Origin: Endobacter medicaginis
GTDB taxonomy: Bacteria > Pseudomonadota > Alphaproteobacteria > Acetobacterales > Acetobacteraceae
Direction: 5' to 3'
NCBI RefSeq assembly: GCF_014192375.1
Contig: NZ_JACHXV010000007.1
Coordinates: 110,125 to 174,124 of the forward strand
DNA length: 64,000 bases
Shown here: piece by piece, positions 56,625 through 64,000 of the stretch
Position numbering within the stretch: position 1 is the first letter of the stretch
Layout of the letters: each line of letters opens with the position of its first letter
The notes under the pieces: generated by a model
Told to the model about the DNA's origin: nothing
The model's input: the letters and a program-made list of their open reading frames with translations, nothing else
Databases searched by the model: none
Translations under genes and position numbers: made by a program

Positions 56625-57104
56625 ATGCATGGAATCGATCTGCTGGTCACGGTTGGGGTGCGCTACCTGCTGGTGATGCTGTTCTTTCCGTTCAGCGCGC
56701 TCGACAAAATCCTTAATTTCGGCGGCGCCGTCGGCCAGGCGCAGGAAATGTTCCGCAACCGCGCACTGGCCACCTTCGTGCTGATGGGCGGGCTGTTCAT
56801 CGAGATCGTGATGCCGCTTTGCATCCTCACCGGGGAAGCGGACCGGCTCGCCGCCCTGGTGATGGCCGGCTATTGCATGGCGACCGCGTTGCTGTGGAAG
56901 CGGTTCTGGGCGACGGGGGATTTCTGGGCGGGCGGCGACAGTCGCGGCCGCGGATTGTTCTGGGATTTCCTGAAGAACTTCTCGCTCGCCGGCGGCTTCC
57001 TGATGCTCACCTTCGGCACGATGACGCTGGGCAGCCTGATCGCCGACCCGTTCTCGTCGACGCACCCCTACACCGCGCCCTCCGTGCCGTCTCCTTCGCC
57101 TTGA
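56625..57104 (+). CDS. DoxX family membrane protein
   Basis: 159 residues with four hydrophobic helices (LLVTVGVRYLLVMLFFPFSALDKIL, LATFVLMGGLFIEIVMPLCILTG, RLAALVMAGYCMATALLW and LAGGFLMLTFGTMTLGSLI). FPFSALDKILNFGG and GLFIEIVMPL resemble the DoxX/SURF4 fold; several members associate with redox or thiosulfate metabolism. It starts a close run with a cupin (10 bases later), a SMP-30 family enzyme and a VOC protein, so it probably serves the same pathway, perhaps in membrane redox coupling. Function not established. Confidence 0.75.
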   Translation: MHGIDLLVTVGVRYLLVMLFFPFSALDKILNFGGAVGQAQEMFRNRALATFVLMGGLFIEIVMPLCILTGEADRLAALVMAGYCMATALLWKRFWATGDFWAGGDSRGRGLFWDFLKNFSLAGGFLMLTFGTMTLGSLIADPFSSTHPYTAPSVPSPSP

Positions 57105-57114
57105 GGACGATGCC

Positions 57115-57561
57115 ATGACCGAGCCAGGTCCGAAGCCGACCATCCCCTACAAGCATCTCTATGTGGATGCGGACGGGATCAGCCATTTCGCCGATGCGGC
57201 ACTGACGGAGTTCGAGTTCAAGTCGCTCACCAGCTCCGAGCAATGGCTCGGCTACAAGCATGAAAGTCGGATGGTGGTGCAGTTCGCGGTGCTGCCGCCC
57301 GGATGGGTGGCGGACTGGCACGAGAACCCCAAGCCGCAATGGATCATCCCGCTGTCGGGTGCATGGTATGTCGAGGCGATGGACGGCACGCGGCACGAGT
57401 TCGGGCCGGGCGCATTCCATTTCGGCGAGGACCAGAACTGCCGCACCGTCGACGGGCGCACCGGGCATCTGTCGGGCACGGTGGGCGACACCCCCTGCGT
57501 GCAGATGATCGTGCAATACGAGGAGCAGCCGACCGTCGATGAACCGGGACGGTTTCGCTGA
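57115..57561 (+). CDS. Cupin domain protein
   Basis: 148 residues. Beta-barrel cupin: motif 1 is VLPPGWVADWHENPKPQWIIPLSGAW (PPG..DWHE..P..Q, the single His plus Glu/Gln variant), and motif 2 is FGPGAFHFGEDQNCRTVDGRTGH (G-x-F-x-F-x-E-D-x6-H-like). Metal ligands are probably the motif 1 His and motif 2 His or Glu. It may be an isomerase, epimerase or a regulator-like binding protein. It overlaps the SMP-30 gene by 23 bases if the early start of that gene is used. Operonic with DoxX. Confidence 0.85.
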   Translation: MTEPGPKPTIPYKHLYVDADGISHFADAALTEFEFKSLTSSEQWLGYKHESRMVVQFAVLPPGWVADWHENPKPQWIIPLSGAWYVEAMDGTRHEFGPGAFHFGEDQNCRTVDGRTGHLSGTVGDTPCVQMIVQYEEQPTVDEPGRFR

Positions 57562-58477
57562 GATGGGGCTGCCTGATTTCTACGAGGTGATCGAACCGGA
57601 ATTCGCCTCCTTCGTGCTGCCGAATGCGACGATCGAGACGCTGGGCACCGGGTTCCGCTGGCTCGAAGGCCCGGTCTGGATGGCGGACTGGAACTGTCTG
57701 CTGTTCAACGACATTCCCAACGACCGCACGATGCGCTGGAGCAAGGCGGACGGTGTATCCGTCTGGCGGGCGCCGTCGAAGTACGCCAACGGGCAATATC
57801 GCGACACCGGCGGGCGGCTGATCTCGTGCTCGCATCGTGGGCGGTGTGTGTATCGCACCGAGTATGACGGGCAGGTCACCACGCTGGTCGACAGCCATCG
57901 CGGCAAGCGGCTGAACGCGCCGAACGATGTGGTTGTGAAGTCGGACGGCACGATCTGGTTCTCCGATCCGCTCTACGGAATCCTCAATGATTTCGAAGGC
58001 GGCCGTCAGACGAGCGAGCAGAAGCCGGCGCTGTATCGCTTCGATCCGACGAGCGGCGAGTTGCGCGTGATGGCCGACGATTTCGACGGGCCGAACGGCC
58101 TCGCCTTCTCGCCCGACGAACGCAGGCTGTATGTTGCCGAGACCGGCGACCAGTCGCAGGCCGAGCCGCGGCAGTATATCCGCGTGTTCGATGTCGAGGA
58201 CGGCGGCAGACGGCTTTCGGGCGGCGACATCTTCCACAAGGTCTCGCCAGGCATGGCGGACGGCTTCCGCGTCGATGAGGGCGGCTATCTCTGGAGCAGT
58301 GCGGCGGACGGGGTGCACTGCATCTCGCCCGCCGGCACGCTGATCGGCAAGATTAGGCTGCCGGCGACGGTCTCGAACCTGTGCTTCGGCGATCGTTTCC
58401 ATGCGCGTCTGTTCATCTGCGCATCGCACACGCTGTATGCGATCTATCTCAACCGGCGCGGGGCGCAGCGTCCATGA
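57539..58477 (+). CDS. SMP-30/gluconolactonase family hydrolase
   Basis: 312 residues; the ATG at 57563 (MGLPDFYEVI) is an alternative that removes the overlap with the cupin gene. Six-bladed beta-propeller. The EGPVWMADWNCLLFNDIPNDRTMRW segment holds the metal-binding Glu, NAPNDVVVKSDGTIWFSDPLYG carries Asn and Asp, and DGPNGLAFSPDERRLYVAET and GMADGFRVDEGGYLWSS continue the blades. It would hydrolyse a sugar lactone. With DoxX, cupin and VOC neighbours it forms a likely sugar- or aromatic-derived lactone pathway. Stop overlaps the VOC start (ATGA). Confidence 0.92.
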   Translation: MNRDGFAEMGLPDFYEVIEPEFASFVLPNATIETLGTGFRWLEGPVWMADWNCLLFNDIPNDRTMRWSKADGVSVWRAPSKYANGQYRDTGGRLISCSHRGRCVYRTEYDGQVTTLVDSHRGKRLNAPNDVVVKSDGTIWFSDPLYGILNDFEGGRQTSEQKPALYRFDPTSGELRVMADDFDGPNGLAFSPDERRLYVAETGDQSQAEPRQYIRVFDVEDGGRRLSGGDIFHKVSPGMADGFRVDEGGYLWSSAADGVHCISPAGTLIGKIRLPATVSNLCFGDRFHARLFICASHTLYAIYLNRRGAQRP

Positions 58478-59289
58478 GCGGCGGCTCGATCCGTCGCGTG
58501 GTGCTGAGCTGTCTCGATCCCGAGGGGCTGGCGCCGTTTTACGCCGCGCTGGGCTTCGTCGCCGGGCTGCCAACCGAGGTGGACGCGGTGCGCTACGGCG
58601 TGCCGGGGCGAGCGCATGTGATCCGCCTGGCCCTCGGCGAGCAGCGCATCGAGCTGATCCGCTTCGCCGAGCCGGGCGCGCCGATCGAACGCGATTCGCG
58701 CGCCGACGATGACGATTTCCAGCATCTCGCCCTGGTCACCAACGACATGGCGGCGGCGCATGGGCGGCTGGTGGCGGAGTCGGGCTGGCAAACGATTTCC
58801 ACCGACGGACCGGTGGTACTCCCTGCGTCGAGCGGTTCGGTGACAGCGTTCAAGTTCCGCGATCCGGAGGGGCATCCGCTGGAACTGCTGCAATTTCCCG
58901 ATCCGCCGCCGGCCTGGCGCGGGCGCCGCGGCGGCCCGCTGCTGGGGATCGACCATTCCGCGATCGCGGTGGCGGACACGCAGGCCAGCGAGAGGTTCTA
59001 TGCCGGCCTGGGTTTCTCGCGGGCCGGCGGCTCGCTCAACGAAGGCCCCGAGCAGGACCGGCTCGACGGGCTCGATGGGGTGCGCGCCGAGGTGACGTCG
59101 CTCGCGCGCGATGCCGCAGCACTGCCGATGCATCTGGAACTGCTGTGCTACCGCGCTCCGAAAGGGCGCGCCGTGGCCCATGGCGAGACCGACATCGCCG
59201 CGACGCGGCTGGTCCTCGCCGAGGACAGCGAGGCCGTGCATCAGGTCACCGACCCGGACGGACACCGGCTGATCGTCAGGGCGGCGTAA
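58474..59289 (+). CDS. VOC (glyoxalase/dioxygenase superfamily) protein with two repeats
   Basis: 271 residues with two vicinal-oxygen-chelate modules. The first begins IRRVVLSCLDPEGLAPFYAALGF and the second LGIDHSAIAVADTQASERFYAGLGF. FRDPEGHPLELLQFPD and VTDPDGHRLIVRA are the typical module ends with acidic metal ligands. Functions range from extradiol dioxygenase to isomerase; the reaction is not visible here. Coupled to the SMP-30 gene. Its last 14 bases overlap the convergent LRR-kinase gene. Confidence 0.88.
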   Translation: MSGGSIRRVVLSCLDPEGLAPFYAALGFVAGLPTEVDAVRYGVPGRAHVIRLALGEQRIELIRFAEPGAPIERDSRADDDDFQHLALVTNDMAAAHGRLVAESGWQTISTDGPVVLPASSGSVTAFKFRDPEGHPLELLQFPDPPPAWRGRRGGPLLGIDHSAIAVADTQASERFYAGLGFSRAGGSLNEGPEQDRLDGLDGVRAEVTSLARDAAALPMHLELLCYRAPKGRAVAHGETDIAATRLVLAEDSEAVHQVTDPDGHRLIVRAA

Positions 59290-60628
59290 GAGCTGCCAAG
59301 GCGCAGACCGCGTCGCCGAGCGCGACAAGCTCGTCCGCCGAACCCGTAAGGCAGGACGAGACCAGCGCGCGTGCCTCCGGCCATGGCTCGGGGCAGCGGT
59401 CGAGCAGTTCCTCTGCCAGGATCGCCCAGGCGCGCAGATCGGGCACGGCCCAGACGGGATCGTGAGGCAGTGCACTGGCGGCACCGAGATCGCCGAGCCG
59501 CGCGCCGGACCCTTGCGGATCATACAGAATGTTGTGGGCGTAGAGGTCGCCATGCGCATAGCCCGCACGATGCAGCGCGGCGGCACCGCGGCCCACCCTG
59601 GTCGCGATCGACGCCATCTGTGCGAGGGTGAAGCGACGATCGGGCGGATAGACGTCGCGCGTGCAGCTCGACGGGCTCGGCGGCCCGCCAAGCACCCGCC
59701 AGTGCGGTGCCACCCGGGGCATCAGCAGGCCGGGACGCTGCCGTGGATGCCCGGCGAGACCGGCCAGGCCGCCGATCAGCCCGTCCGCGTCGCCCACTGC
59801 CAGGGCGGCGTCGATCTCGCGCTGCGTCAGCCCGTCGCTGCTGACATGGCCCTTGAACAGCTTGAGCACCACCGGCCCGGCCGGCTCGCCCCGCGGCCAG
59901 TCGACCTCGTGCACCTCGCCCGACGACCCCTCCCCCAGGCGTGGACCGAGCACGAGGTCGGTCCAGCGGACCGTACGCGGCTGGCAGGCCTGCACCGACA
60001 CGCTTTCGGCCGGATTGCCGCCCCAGGCGAGCCAGGCGAGGCGCGGCAGGCGGGGCAGCCAGCCGGGCAGGCTGTCGAACGCGTTGGCCGAGATGCGCAC
60101 CAGTTCGAGGCCGGCCGCCGCGGCCATCGCCTCGGGCAGCGTGCGCAGGCGGTTGCCGGCGAGCAGCAGCTTGCGCAGATCCCCGCGCTCGCCGAGGGAA
60201 GCGGGCAGCTCGGTGAGGGCGTTGTCGGTCAGCGTCAGCCAGCGCAGTGCAGGGGGCAGCGCGGCCGGCGGCAGATGGGTCATCCCGCAGCCCCGAAAAC
60301 CGATCTGCGACAGGGCGGGGCAGGCGCCGAGCACCTCCGGCAGGGCGGCGAACGGGTTGGCCGAGCCGAACAGCACGCGCAGTTCGGTGAACTCCGACAG
60401 CCAGTGCGGCAGCGCGGTCAGCCGGTTGCCGGCCAGATCCAGCACACGCAGGCTGCCCGACAGGGCCCGCAGCGAATCGGGCAGCGCGGTCAGGCCGCAT
60501 CCGGCGAGGCTGAGCGTGATCGCGCCCGCATGGTCGCCGCGGTCAAGGGCTGAAATCGGATCGGAATCGGTCAGGGTCACGCGACCGAGCATAGGGTGGA
60601 TTGCAGCCGGCGCCGACCCCGCCGACAC
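59276..60628 (-). CDS. Leucine-rich repeat protein with serine/threonine-kinase-like domain
   Basis: 450 residues (ATG at 60592 is an alternative start). Residues about 35-215 are 7 or more leucine-rich repeats of the LxxLxLxxNxLxxLP type, such as LRVLDLAGNRLTALPHWLSE and LRWLTLTDNALTELPASL. The rest is kinase-like: LGPRLGEGSSGEVHEVDWP (glycine loop), PVVLKLFKG (ATP lysine), GYAHGDLYAHNILYD (catalytic loop, HGD in place of HRD) and LGDLGAAS (DLG in place of DFG). No membrane segment. Such LRR-kinase fusions are known in proteobacteria but of unknown role. It overlaps the VOC gene tail to tail. Confidence 0.85.
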   Translation of the reverse strand: MSAGSAPAAIHPMLGRVTLTDSDPISALDRGDHAGAITLSLAGCGLTALPDSLRALSGSLRVLDLAGNRLTALPHWLSEFTELRVLFGSANPFAALPEVLGACPALSQIGFRGCGMTHLPPAALPPALRWLTLTDNALTELPASLGERGDLRKLLLAGNRLRTLPEAMAAAAGLELVRISANAFDSLPGWLPRLPRLAWLAWGGNPAESVSVQACQPRTVRWTDLVLGPRLGEGSSGEVHEVDWPRGEPAGPVVLKLFKGHVSSDGLTQREIDAALAVGDADGLIGGLAGLAGHPRQRPGLLMPRVAPHWRVLGGPPSPSSCTRDVYPPDRRFTLAQMASIATRVGRGAAALHRAGYAHGDLYAHNILYDPQGSGARLGDLGAASALPHDPVWAVPDLRAWAILAEELLDRCPEPWPEARALVSSCLTGSADELVALGDAVCALAALTPP

Positions 60629-60666
60629 TCGCCCCCTTCCCTCACCGGATCGGTTGATACGACGGC

Positions 60667-62577
60667 ATGAAAGCTCTTCTCCTGGCCACCGCGCTGGCCT
60701 TCCCGGTCATGGCCGAGGCGCGACCGCTGGTGCTGTTCCACGAGCTGGCGGTTTCGCCCGACGGCAGCCGGATCGCCTCGGTGGAGACGCAGGACGTGCC
60801 GGTGGACGGCCGGCCGCCGGCGCGGCTGCTGATCCGCGATCTCGCCGGCCATGCCGCTTCGGTCACGCCGGACTGCGCGGGCGCGGCGCGCTGCCAGCCA
60901 GGCTCGCCGAGCTGGAACGCGAAGGGCGACACGCTCGCCTTCCTGGTCGATGAAGGCGGCCATACGGCGATCGAGACGGTGGGCGCGGGTGGCGGGGTGG
61001 CGAAGACGCTGCTGACGTTCCCCGGCCCGCTGGACACGCTGCGCTATGGGCGCGGCGACCGGCTGAGCGTGCTGGCGACGGCGGATGCGACCAAGGAGGT
61101 CGGCCGCGCCGAGGCGGGCGCGCCGATCGAGGGCGAGGTGCAGACGCGGTTCGACGAGCAGCGAATCGCGGTGGTCGAGAACGCCAGGCTGCGCTTCGTC
61201 TCGCCGCCCGATCTGTATGTGTATGAGTATGCCGAGCGCCCGGATGGCAGCTTCGTCGGCACCGCCGCCCATGGCGACGGCGATTCGAACTGGTGGGTGG
61301 CCGGGCTGTACGGGTTCGGCGCCGACGGGTCGGCCAGGCTGCTGTTCCAGCCGGGCCCGCGCGAGCAGCTCGCCTCCCCGGTGGTCTCGCCCGACGGGCG
61401 TGCGGTAGCGTTCGTGGGCGGCTGGATGAGCGATTTCGGCTCGACGGGCGGCGATGCCTGGCGGCTCGACCTTGCGCCGGGTGCGACACCGGTGAACCTC
61501 ACCCCCGGCCTGCCGGCGACGGTCACCGGGCTGGACTGGGACTGCGGCGCGAGCCTGGTGGCGAGCGAACTGGCCGGCCCCGACAGCGTGCTCACCACGC
61601 TGGACGCGTCGCCGCGCGTGCTGCGGCGCGACCCGATGATGCTGACCGCCCTGTCCTGCCGGGCGGGCCACGCGGCGGCGATCACGCAGGATTTCACCCA
61701 CCCGCCCGAGCTGCTGGCCGGCCCGGTCGATGGGCTGCGGGCGATCACCCACGTCAATGACGCAGCACTCGCCGCCCCCGGCCAGGCACGCTCTCTGAGC
61801 TGGCGGGTGGACGGGCATGCCGTGCAGGGCTGGCTGTTCACCCCGCCCGGCGCGGGGCAGGCGAAGCGGCCGCTGATCGTCGACGTGCATGGCGGCCCCG
61901 AAGCCGCGGCGCGGCCGCGCTTCGCAACACAGGGCAGCGAGATCCGCGCCTTCCTCGCCCAGGGCTGGGACGTGATCGAGCCGAACTATCGCGGCAGTTT
62001 CGGCGCCGGCGAGGCGTTCGCCTCGGCCTCGATCGGCGATCTCGGCGGGGGCGACTGGCGCGACACGCTGGCCAGCATCGATGCCGCGAAGGCCGCGACC
62101 CCGATCGACGAGACGCGGCTGGCGATCACCGGCGGCTCCTATGGCGGCTACATGGCGATGTGGGCGGTCTCGCAGACCCACCGCTTCCGTGCGGCGATGG
62201 CCGATGCGGGGGTGTCGGACTGGCTGTCGATCGAGGGCGAGGCCCCGCAGGCGGGCTCCGACCAGGTCAATTTCGGCGGCTCGGTGTATGACAACGCCGA
62301 ACCCTACCTCCGCGCCTCGCCGATCATGCACATCAAGGGTGCCACCACCCCCACCCTGATCATCGTCGGCGACCGCGACCTCGAATGCCCGATGCCGCAG
62401 AGCCTGGAGTTCCACACCGCGCTGGTCGCCCTTGGCGTGCCGGACAGCTTCGTCGTCTACCGCGACGAAGGCCACGCCTTCTCGCGCGAGGCGGATCGAC
62501 GCGACCGGCGGGCACGGACGATCGCGTGGTTCCGTAAGTGGTTCGCGGCCGACGCTCGGAAGATGCGCGGGCGCTGA
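60667..62577 (+). CDS. S9-family prolyl oligopeptidase
   Basis: 636 residues. A short signal-like start (MKALLLATALAFPVMAEA) suggests export. An N-terminal beta-propeller (about 25-390; SPDGSRIASVETQDV, SPDGRAVAFVGGWM) gates the active site. The C-terminal alpha/beta hydrolase holds GGSYGGYMAMWA with catalytic Ser491, GDRDLECPM with the Asp and DEGHAF with the His. It cleaves short peptides, acting as an acylaminoacyl- or dipeptidyl-peptidase. It diverges from the LRR-kinase gene across 38 bases. It is the last gene before the accessory spacer. Confidence 0.93.
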   Translation: MKALLLATALAFPVMAEARPLVLFHELAVSPDGSRIASVETQDVPVDGRPPARLLIRDLAGHAASVTPDCAGAARCQPGSPSWNAKGDTLAFLVDEGGHTAIETVGAGGGVAKTLLTFPGPLDTLRYGRGDRLSVLATADATKEVGRAEAGAPIEGEVQTRFDEQRIAVVENARLRFVSPPDLYVYEYAERPDGSFVGTAAHGDGDSNWWVAGLYGFGADGSARLLFQPGPREQLASPVVSPDGRAVAFVGGWMSDFGSTGGDAWRLDLAPGATPVNLTPGLPATVTGLDWDCGASLVASELAGPDSVLTTLDASPRVLRRDPMMLTALSCRAGHAAAITQDFTHPPELLAGPVDGLRAITHVNDAALAAPGQARSLSWRVDGHAVQGWLFTPPGAGQAKRPLIVDVHGGPEAAARPRFATQGSEIRAFLAQGWDVIEPNYRGSFGAGEAFASASIGDLGGGDWRDTLASIDAAKAATPIDETRLAITGGSYGGYMAMWAVSQTHRFRAAMADAGVSDWLSIEGEAPQAGSDQVNFGGSVYDNAEPYLRASPIMHIKGATTPTLIIVGDRDLECPMPQSLEFHTALVALGVPDSFVVYRDEGHAFSREADRRDRRARTIAWFRKWFAADARKMRGR

Positions 62578-62691
62578 GCTTCGCGCACAATCGCGAGATC
62601 TGATTGTTATCTGGCGGGCTGTGCGGGATCCGGATGAGTACTATACCTACTCCATAGCCCTCTAAGGCCCTCTATACCCCTCCTAAATAGG

Positions 62692-62759
62692 GATGTCTGC
62701 TTTCGCGTCTTAAGATCGGGCGTTCAAATGCTGATGGCCACTTGCCAAAAGCAGACATC
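62692..62759. repeat. 12-bp inverted repeat in an AT-richer spacer
   Basis: GATGTCTGCTTT at 62692-62703 is perfectly complementary to AAAGCAGACATC at 62748-62759, with 44 bases between. It lies in the 277-base gap after the S9 peptidase, which also has runs such as CTCTAAGGCCCTCTATACCCC and is clearly less GC-rich than the genes before it. It could be the arm of a small element or a large stem-loop. I found no gene in this gap. Confidence 0.6.
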
Positions 62760-62797
62760 GCGTGGGTCCATCCCGATCGTCGTCAGGCATGACCTTC

Positions 62798-62826
62798 TTG
62801 ACAGTGTAAGGAAATTTCCTTACATA
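62798..62826 (+). promoter_or_regulatory. prlF-yhaV promoter with perfect 20-bp palindromic operator
   Basis: TTGACA at 62798 and TACATA at 62821 are spaced by 17 bases. Between and overlapping them is the perfect palindrome TGTAAGGAAATTTCCTTACA (62805-62824), ideal for a dimeric AbrB-type repressor. PrlF-family antitoxins are known to repress their own operons. The prlF ATG follows 28 bases later, with GGAG in TTTGGAGCC as ribosome-binding site. Confidence 0.8.
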
Positions 62827-62854
62827 GACCGGGGATCAAATTTGGAGCCTGATC

Positions 62855-63187
62855 ATGGGCGCGCTGCTGAAAGAAGAAAGCACCATCACCGCCAAGGGCC
62901 AGACGACCGTTCCCAAGAGCGTCCGGCAGGCTTTGGGCGTGGATTACGGCGGGCGCATCGCCTTCTTCGTGGACGATCAGCGCCGGGTCTATGTCGAGAA
63001 GGCGACGGAAGAGGCGAGCGATCCGGTCGTGGATCGCTTCCTCGAATTTCTGGCGCAGGACATGCGCAAGCATCCCGGCACGTCAATCGCCGCGTTGCCC
63101 GCCAGCCTGCGCGATCGTGCGGCGGCGCTTGTCGGGGACATGGACGTTGACCTTGATGCCGAGATTGACGGGGATGTATCGCTCTAG
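62855..63187 (+). CDS. prlF: Type II antitoxin PrlF (SohA) family, AbrB-like
   Basis: 110 residues. The SpoVT/AbrB swapped-hairpin N-terminus is STITAKGQTTVPKSVRQALGVDYGGRIAFF. The C-terminal part (DPVVDRFLEFLAQDMRKHPGTSIAALPASL) is typical of PrlF antitoxins that bind YhaV toxin. It should repress the operon through the 20-bp palindrome just upstream. Codon use is less extreme in GC than the core genes, consistent with acquisition by transfer. Toxin gene starts 2 bases after its stop. Confidence 0.93.
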   Translation: MGALLKEESTITAKGQTTVPKSVRQALGVDYGGRIAFFVDDQRRVYVEKATEEASDPVVDRFLEFLAQDMRKHPGTSIAALPASLRDRAAALVGDMDVDLDAEIDGDVSL

Positions 63188-63189
63188 CC

Positions 63190-63681
63190 ATGCTGACGAT
63201 CAATGGCTGGACCATTTTCGCGCATCCCCTCTTTCTCGATCAATTGGAAAAGCTGACGGATGCCGTTGAGGCGTTGAAGACCAGGAAGCCCGACGAATAT
63301 CAGAGGAACGCGAGCACGAAGCTCTTGGCCGCTTTGAACAAGTTGGTGTTCCAGACAGTCCCCGCCGATCCGTCCGCAACCATCTATCGGCAAGGTTCCA
63401 CGCTTGGCGAGACGCACAAGCACTGGTTCCGGGCGAAGTTCGGCAATGGCCGGTTCCGTCTGTTCTTCCGCTATGACTCGACCGCGAAAGTCATCATCTT
63501 CGCCTGGGTGAATGATGAAACGACTTTGCGGACCTATGGTGCCAGGACCGACGCCTACAAGGTTTTCAAAGGGATGCTGGAAGACGGCAATCCGCCTGAC
63601 GATTGGGCTGCGCTTTGTAAGGCGGCGTCCGATCAGGCCGCAGTTGACCGGCTGGAAAAAGCCTCTCCCTCGAATTCATGA
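63190..63681 (+). CDS. yhaV: Type II toxin YhaV (RelE-superfamily ribonuclease)
   Basis: 163 residues. MLTINGWTIFAHPLFLDQLEKLTDAVEALK is the conserved YhaV start. STLGETHKHWFRAKFGNGRFRLFFRYDSTAKVIIFAWVNDETTLR carries the Arg/His-rich RNase core, and YGARTDAYKVFKGMLEDGNPP closes the family. It cleaves mRNA when not bound by PrlF. Intact, no frameshift. Its stop overlaps the ATG of a further small ORF. Lower GC than the rest of the window. Confidence 0.94.
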   Translation: MLTINGWTIFAHPLFLDQLEKLTDAVEALKTRKPDEYQRNASTKLLAALNKLVFQTVPADPSATIYRQGSTLGETHKHWFRAKFGNGRFRLFFRYDSTAKVIIFAWVNDETTLRTYGARTDAYKVFKGMLEDGNPPDDWAALCKAASDQAAVDRLEKASPSNS

Positions 63682-63809
63682 CGAATGCTGTTGAACGTCA
63701 CAGGATAGGGCGCTGCCCTCCGAGCCATGCTTTCGGCTGCGTCGGAACCGCGCCAAGGCGCGATTCTGTCATTCAGCTCGCCCGGGCGGCGCTCGACCTT
63801 GCGCGGTAG
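63678..63809 (+). CDS. Possible 43-residue ORF overlapping the yhaV stop
   Basis: ATG at 63678 overlaps the yhaV TGA (ATGA) and opens 43 codons starting MTNAVERHRIG and ending RRDSVIQLARAALDLAR before TAG at 63807. The C-terminal amphipathic helix looks protein-like, whereas the first part (GRCPPSHAFGCVG) does not resemble any domain I know. The ATGA coupling is the main support. It may instead be a remnant of a longer gene cut by the nearby insertion element. Low confidence. Confidence 0.35.
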   Translation: MTNAVERHRIGRCPPSHAFGCVGTAPRRDSVIQLARAALDLAR

Positions 63810-63881
63810 TTAGGCTCCAGATCCTACCGGATTACTGCTGGCAAGCCCCTCAGTGCTGGTGGAGGTAGTGGCTCTAGAGGG

Positions 63882-64000
63882 TGTGACGTGACCCCCTGAA
63901 ACTCCGCCACGGATGGCTAGAGTCCGGACCCAACGGGGGACGGATGGATGAAGAAGTCACGGTTCACAGAAGAGCAGATCATCGCGATCCTGCGGGAGCA
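63882..64000 (+). mobile_element. IS3-family insertion sequence, left part (cut by window end)
   Basis: From about 63882 (TGTGACGTGACCCCC, resembling IS3/IS407-group terminal repeats that start TG) a non-coding leader of about 66 bases precedes a transposase OrfA start. The outer boundary is estimated, since the right end and target duplication are beyond the window. Insertion lies 72 bases after the small ORF that overlaps yhaV. Confidence 0.65.
63948..64000 (+). CDS. IS3-family transposase OrfA, N-terminal fragment
   Basis: ATG at 63948 preceded by GGGGGACGGATGG. The visible peptide, MKKSRFTEEQIIAILRE, is the hallmark start of OrfA (helix-turn-helix, transposase_8 type) in the IS407/IS2-like subgroups of IS3 elements. 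Only about 17 residues are in the window; intactness and the OrfB frameshift cannot be judged. Confidence 0.85.
   Translation, partial: MKKSRFTEEQIIAILRE

Overview
The window is a high-GC (about 70% by eye) bacterial chromosome segment with very dense coding. Many genes overlap by 1-4 bases (ATGA, GTGA, TTGA, TGATG), and GTG/TTG starts are common. Gene order and families (murJ-mutS-glnD, hslVU, lutABC, protoheme farnesyltransferase, PmtA-type methyltransferase) point to an alphaproteobacterium. I infer Rhodospirillales, probably Acetobacteraceae, but no rRNA or other decisive marker is present.

Layout. 0-2.4 kb: purine nucleoside permease-like protein and dGTPase. 2.5-3.6 kb: AI-2E family membrane protein. 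3.6-15.1 kb: reductive pyrimidine catabolism. On the minus strand are nupC, preT, preA and a carbamoyl-amide hydrolase. On the plus strand are dihydropyrimidinase and a beta-alanine-type transaminase, divergent from a RutR-like TetR regulator. A periplasmic protein, a lipoprotein and a SugE/Gdx exporter sit between the two halves. 15.1-22.7 kb: gpx-murJ-mutS-glnD, housekeeping and tightly packed. 22.8-31.1 kb: envelope genes (three polytopic proteins, two of them tandem paralogues, an acyltransferase 3 and a TPR/glycosyltransferase-like protein) plus a zinc-type oxidoreductase. 31.2-38.5 kb: M32 carboxypeptidase, a Phd/PIN toxin-antitoxin pair, thrC, M16 peptidase, tldE and a Tim44-like protein. 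38.5-45.7 kb: ctaB, pmtA, a 61-residue membrane protein, gshB, greB-like, galM-like, uvrB and sufE. 45.7-53.1 kb: lutCBA (lactate oxidation), a TonB-dependent receptor and adenine deaminase. 53.1-55.2 kb: a nested inverted repeat, then hslUV. 55.2-62.6 kb: MFS transporter, a DoxX-cupin-SMP30-VOC run, an LRR-kinase fusion and an S9 peptidase.

From about 62.58 kb the character changes. There is a lower-GC spacer with a 12-bp inverted repeat, then a PrlF/YhaV toxin-antitoxin operon with a perfect 20-bp palindrome in its promoter and an overlapping 43-codon ORF. The left end of an IS3-family element is cut by the window edge. This looks like the start of an accessory region.

Nucleobase and nucleoside use recurs through the window: nucleoside uptake (NUP, NupC), uracil/thymine breakdown under a RutR-like repressor with a RutR-like site before preT, dGTPase, and adenine deaminase beside a TonB receptor. 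No tRNA, rRNA or CRISPR array was seen. No spacer exceeds about 280 bases. I did not find a convincing wholly new system. The best leads are the glnD leader ORF, the paired envelope paralogues, the half guanidine-II-like hairpin and the nested repeat.
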